Assembly (NCBI GenBank): GCA_946479055.1
Contig: CAMLEX010000118.1
Coordinates: forward strand, 1 to 10,311
Direction: 5' to 3'
Length of the DNA: 10,311 nucleotides
From: an uncultured Bacteroidota bacterium
Lineage (GTDB): Bacteria > Bacteroidota > Bacteroidia > Chitinophagales > Chitinophagaceae
Shown here: piece after piece, positions 7,224 through 10,311 of the stretch
Position numbering within the stretch: position 1 is the stretch's first letter
Layout: each line of letters opens with the position of its first letter
Notes under the pieces: model-generated
What the model was told of the DNA's origin: nothing
What the model saw: only the letters and a program-made list of their open reading frames with translations
Databases searched by the model: none
Translations under genes and position numbers: made by a program

Positions 7224-7376
7224 TCAGAATGAACCCGTTATAGAAGATGTAATAAAAGTATTATTCTTTGTAATAGCATTTCTTTCATAAAAAATTTTGT
7301 CTTTACTGTTCAAAATCCTTGCTTCCAATCGTGTTACAAATCTCGCATCAATAAAATCTTTTTCATCACTTATTAT
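7224..7376 (-). pseudogene. C-terminal remnant of an outer-membrane beta-barrel porin
   Basis: The 165-base gap between kdpC and the KdpD-like gene holds 50 open codons with no usable start, bounded upstream by TAA (7379-7377) and ending in TGA (7226-7224). The peptide includes FIDARFVTRLEARILNSKD and ends NTFITSSITGSF. Alternating polar/hydrophobic residues and a terminal phenylalanine are the signature of the last strands of an outer-membrane beta-barrel, as used for recognition by the BAM machinery. From general knowledge, Bacteroidota kdp operons often carry a porin gene (putative OmpL-like/BBP2 type) at exactly this position, between kdpC and the sensor. The fragment is therefore best read as the tail of such a gene after a deletion that removed everything upstream and kept kdpC intact. 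Identification rests on pattern and position, without a database match. Confidence 0.6.
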
Positions 7377-7387
7377 TTATTGGCCTG

Positions 7388-7942
7388 TTATTTTAAATTG
7401 TCTAATCCGATATTCAGCTTCAAAACATTTACAACAGGGGGACCCAGTATTGATTTTCCAATTTGCTCTTCCACCAATGATTTTACTTTTTCTTCTGGCA
7501 GATGCCTTATGGTTGCCACCCGTTTCACCTGTACATAAGCAGATGCAGGTGAAATATGAGGATCCAAGCCGCTGCCTGAAGCCGTGACCAAATCCGCTGG
7601 AATTTCTTCTTTTTTGATACCGGGATTGTGTACTAAAAAACTATCGATCCTGGCCCGCACTATTTTTAAATAATCAGGATTGGATGGGCCTTTGTTAGAA
7701 CCTGCTGAACCCGCAGCATTATAATCTGCAGCGGAAGGGCGACCCCAGAAATATTTATCATCGGTAAACTTCTGCCCTACTCGTTCATAGCCTACTATTT
7801 TACCATCTACAGAAAGAGTTTCGCCTTTGCCGCCACCAGGAGTTGCTTTACCAATACCTGCAACGAGCAACGGATATAATATTGCGCAGAGTATGATCAT
7901 TACAAGTGTCAGTTTTAGGGATATTAATAAGTTCTTTTTCAT
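7388..7942 (-). CDS. kdpC: Potassium-transporting ATPase subunit C
   Basis: KdpC is the small membrane-anchored subunit of the KdpFABC high-affinity K+ pump. It stabilises the complex and is thought to raise ATP affinity. At 184 residues it is the usual length (about 190). It has one N-terminal transmembrane helix (about 8-31), then a periplasmic domain with conserved KYFWGRPSA (63-71), GSNKGPSNP (81-89) and the family signature DLVTASGSGLDPHISP (117-132). The C-terminus ends VVNVLKLNIGLDNL, as in full-length family members, so the gene is complete. The ATG at 7942 is 18 bases after the kdpB stop codon, within one operon. Directly downstream, 11 bases after its stop, the degraded porin frame begins, so the deletion there spared kdpC. 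Confidence 0.97.
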   Translation of the reverse strand: MKKNLLISLKLTLVMIILCAILYPLLVAGIGKATPGGGKGETLSVDGKIVGYERVGQKFTDDKYFWGRPSAADYNAAGSAGSNKGPSNPDYLKIVRARIDSFLVHNPGIKKEEIPADLVTASGSGLDPHISPASAYVQVKRVATIRHLPEEKVKSLVEEQIGKSILGPPVVNVLKLNIGLDNLK

Positions 7943-7960
7943 TTCAATTCTATTTAATTA

Positions 7961-10015
7961 TTACATAAATACACCCAGGAGCAGGTCAATCAATTTGATA
8001 CCAATGAATGGAACAATAAGTCCACCAAGGCCATAGATCAATAAATTCCTTCTAAGCAGAGCCGATGCACCAATTGGTTTGTAAGCCACTCCCTTCAGAG
8101 CCAGCGGAATCAGCATTGGGATAATAATGGCATTGAAAATAACTGCTGATAAAATAGCGGATTCAGGGCTTTTCAAATTCATGATGTTTAATGATTGCAG
8201 TGCGGGAATAGAAGCAATAAATAGTGCAGGCACAATCGCAAAATATTTCGCTACATCATTAGCGATAGAGAAAGTTGTTAAAGTACCTCTTGTGATCAGC
8301 AACTGTTTTCCTATCTCCACCACTTCAATCAGTTTGGTTGGATCATTATCCAAATCCACCATGTTTCCCGCTTCTTTCGCGGCCTGTGTACCACTATTCA
8401 TGGACACACCAACATCAGCTTGCGCCAGCGCCGGTGCATCATTGGTGCCATCGCCCATCATGGCTACGAGTTTGCCGGAAGCTTGTTCCTTACGGATATA
8501 ATTCATTTTGTCTTCTGGTTTAGCTTCAGCAATGAAATCATCCACACCAGCTTTTTCGGCAATGTATTTTGCAGTAAGAGGATTATCACCGGTTACCATA
8601 ACTGTCTTTACACCCATCTTGCGCAGGCGTTCAAAACGTTCCTGTATTCCCGGCTTGATGATATCCTGCAACTCGATCACCCCTTTTATTTCGTTATTTA
8701 CAGACACCACCAGCGGAGTGCCACCATTTGAGGAAATCGTTTTTACTTTTTCAGCAGTTTCGTGCGGAACTGTATTTCCTGCTTTGGTAATTATATCACG
8801 GATTGCGTCAAACGCTCCTTTCCGAATCTTTGTTCCGGCTTGTGTATTCACTCCACTACTTCTTGTCTCCGCTGTAAATTTGATAAACTCCATACCTGAT
8901 TCAGATTTGGCATTCACGCCTTTTTGCAATGCCAATTCGATGATAGATTTTCCTTCAGGTGTATCATCAGCCAGTGAGCTTAATGCAGTAAAATGAATAA
9001 ATTCGTTTTCATTGATTCCATTAGCAGGATAAAAGTTAGTTGCCTTCCGGTTGCCGATGGTGATAGTTCCTGTTTTATCCAGCAACAAAACATCTAGGTC
9101 ACCAGCCGTTTCTACGGCTTTACCACTTTTGGCAATTACGTTAGCCCTTAATGCCCTGTCCATACCTGCAATACCAATAGCAGATAATAAGCCTCCAATA
9201 GTTGTTGGAATTAAGCAGACAAATAGCGAAATAAACGCTGCAATAGTAATAGGTGTATTGGCATAATCGGCAAACGGTTTCAGTGTTACACACACAATGA
9301 TAAATATGAGTGTGAAAGCCGCCAGCAAGATAGTCAACGCAATTTCATTGGGTGTCTTTTGACGGGAAGCGCCTTCCACCAATGCAATCATTTTATCCAA
9401 AAAGCTTTCACCGGGGTCTGTAGTAATTTGTACTTTTATTTTATCACTCAAAACTTTTGTTCCGCCTGTAACAGATGATTTATCACCACCTGCTTCACGA
9501 ATAACAGGGGCTGATTCGCCGGTAATTGCCGACTCATCTATAGAAGCCAAACCCGCTACGATTTCGCCATCCATCGGGATAATATCGCCGGCTTCACAAA
9601 TAAACATATCGCCCTTGCGCAGTTGGGAGGAAGGAACAATTTTTACTTCATCAACATACATTTCGCCCACGATAAAAACTTTCTTAGCCGGCGTATCTTC
9701 TCTTGTTTTACGTAAGCTCTCTGCCTGAGCCTTTCCTCTTGCTTCAGCCAATGCTTCAGCAAAATTGGCAAACAGCACTGTTAGCAGCAGAATAGCGAAT
9801 ATGGTAATGTTATACCACAAAGCTCCCTCTGAATTATCGCCCGTTATAACCTGGTAAACGGATACGGCCAGCATGACGACGGTGCCAATTTCCACGGTAA
9901 ACATCACCGGGTTTTTTACCATCAATGCCGGGTTTAGCTTTACAAAAGATTGCTTGATGGCTGTGCTTACCAAAGCCGGATCAAATAATTTTATATTACG
10001 TTTTTTTTGTGCCAT
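7961..10015 (-). CDS. kdpB: Potassium-transporting P-type ATPase subunit B
   Basis: KdpB is the ATP-hydrolysing P-type ATPase subunit of the Kdp pump in the inner membrane. At 684 residues it is full length (E. coli 682). Motifs in order: the A-domain loop TGESAP (165-170), in which Ser168 corresponds to the inhibitory phosphorylation site Ser162 of E. coli; the membrane motif CLIPTTIGG (267-275); the phosphorylation site DKTGT with Asp313; N-domain nucleotide-binding residues in FTAETRSSG (380-388) and RKGA (398-401); TGDN (475-478); and [10 protein letters not shown] (521-530). Hydrophobic segments lie at about 36-60, 68-88, 225-245, 255-285 and three near the C-terminus, giving the usual seven. 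The ATG is 17 bases after the kdpA stop codon. All residues expected for activity are present, so the pump core looks functional. Confidence 0.98.
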   Translation of the reverse strand: MAQKKRNIKLFDPALVSTAIKQSFVKLNPALMVKNPVMFTVEIGTVVMLAVSVYQVITGDNSEGALWYNITIFAILLLTVLFANFAEALAEARGKAQAESLRKTREDTPAKKVFIVGEMYVDEVKIVPSSQLRKGDMFICEAGDIIPMDGEIVAGLASIDESAITGESAPVIREAGGDKSSVTGGTKVLSDKIKVQITTDPGESFLDKMIALVEGASRQKTPNEIALTILLAAFTLIFIIVCVTLKPFADYANTPITIAAFISLFVCLIPTTIGGLLSAIGIAGMDRALRANVIAKSGKAVETAGDLDVLLLDKTGTITIGNRKATNFYPANGINENEFIHFTALSSLADDTPEGKSIIELALQKGVNAKSESGMEFIKFTAETRSSGVNTQAGTKIRKGAFDAIRDIITKAGNTVPHETAEKVKTISSNGGTPLVVSVNNEIKGVIELQDIIKPGIQERFERLRKMGVKTVMVTGDNPLTAKYIAEKAGVDDFIAEAKPEDKMNYIRKEQASGKLVAMMGDGTNDAPALAQADVGVSMNSGTQAAKEAGNMVDLDNDPTKLIEVVEIGKQLLITRGTLTTFSIANDVAKYFAIVPALFIASIPALQSLNIMNLKSPESAILSAVIFNAIIIPMLIPLALKGVAYKPIGASALLRRNLLIYGLGGLIVPFIGIKLIDLLLGVFM

Positions 10016-10032
10016 GATTGATTAGTGTTCAG

Positions 10033-10311
10033 TTAGTATAATGAAAAATATTCTGCAAGAGGTCCCAAAGCAAGAGCCGGCAGATAGGACAAAGCTGTTA
10101 TAATGATTATTACTGCCAGGGTCATAGCGCCAAACGTATTCGAGTCTGTTCTCAATGTGCCTGGCGATTCAGGAATGAATTTTTTATTCGCCAGCAACCC
10201 TATAATTGCTATCGGCGCTATGATTGGTAAATATCTTCCGAGTATCAGTACAATACCGGTAGCTACATTCCAGAAAATATTATTATCGCCTAATCCTTCA
10301 AAACCACTTCC
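10033..10311 (-). CDS. kdpA: Potassium-transporting ATPase subunit A, C-terminal part
   Basis: Only the last 92 codons are in the window; the rest lies beyond the right edge. KdpA is the channel-like K+-binding subunit of the Kdp pump in the inner membrane. The visible part starts GSGFEGLGDNNIFWN, matching the conserved GSAFAGL...FWN region. Next come a transmembrane helix (VATGIVLILGRYLPIIAPIA), the basic ANKK loop, the PGTLRTD segment, and a last helix with the family ending LPALALGPLAEYF. It is the first gene of the kdp set seen here, 17 bases upstream of kdpB. The operon promoter, and any kdpF or regulator gene, must lie outside the window. Confidence 0.97.
   Translation of the reverse strand, partial: GSGFEGLGDNNIFWNVATGIVLILGRYLPIIAPIAIIGLLANKKFIPESPGTLRTDSNTFGAMTLAVIIIITALSYLPALALGPLAEYFSLY

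Noticed and set aside
8127..8996. Plus-strand open frames opposite kdpB
   Set aside because: They are antisense shadows of well-conserved KdpB motifs such as GDGTNDAP and TGDN, and show no domain of their own.
1..10311. CRISPR array, insertion sequence, integrase or toxin-antitoxin pair
   Set aside because: No regularly spaced repeats, no transposase or recombinase motifs, and no paired small genes were seen on either strand.

Overview
The window looks like chromosomal DNA from a Bacteroidota bacterium, most likely of the Chitinophagaceae type. The AT-rich genes mostly lack strong Shine-Dalgarno sites. The kdp genes are followed by a KdpD-like sensor that is split over two genes, and an outer-membrane porin fragment sits inside the operon. 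Both arrangements are known from this phylum. The taxonomic call is inference from gene content, not from a marker gene.

Left part (1-1981, + strand): two consecutive family 2 glycosyltransferases, the first cut by the window edge. They look like the end of a surface-polysaccharide cluster.

Middle part (1982-4408): a low-density, decaying stretch. It holds a frameshifted minus-strand relic of a probable surface protein (2064-2780) and a small GC-rich patch with weak tRNA resemblance. Next come a perfect 15-bp terminator hairpin (2924-2957), an apparently intact MTA/SAH-nucleosidase-like gene (3045-3662, -), and the C-terminal half of a chromate transporter whose front half is missing (3756-4154, -).

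Right part (4409-10311, all - strand, so transcribed right to left): the kdp high-affinity potassium uptake operon. The order is kdpA (C-terminal end only, cut by the window), kdpB, kdpC, a 50-codon remnant of an outer-membrane beta-barrel protein, a KdpD N-terminal sensor (KdpD plus UspA domains), and a membrane-bound HAMP-PAS histidine kinase. The kinase starts on the base after the sensor's stop codon. A terminator-like hairpin follows the kinase gene, so no kdpE response regulator follows directly in this transcript.

KdpA, KdpB and KdpC form the K+ pump. The two sensor proteins probably report K+ or turgor status and set operon expression through a regulator outside the window. I see no clear evidence of a wholly new system. 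The most interesting signals are the porin remnant inside an otherwise intact kdp operon and the cluster of degraded genes between the polysaccharide and kdp loci.
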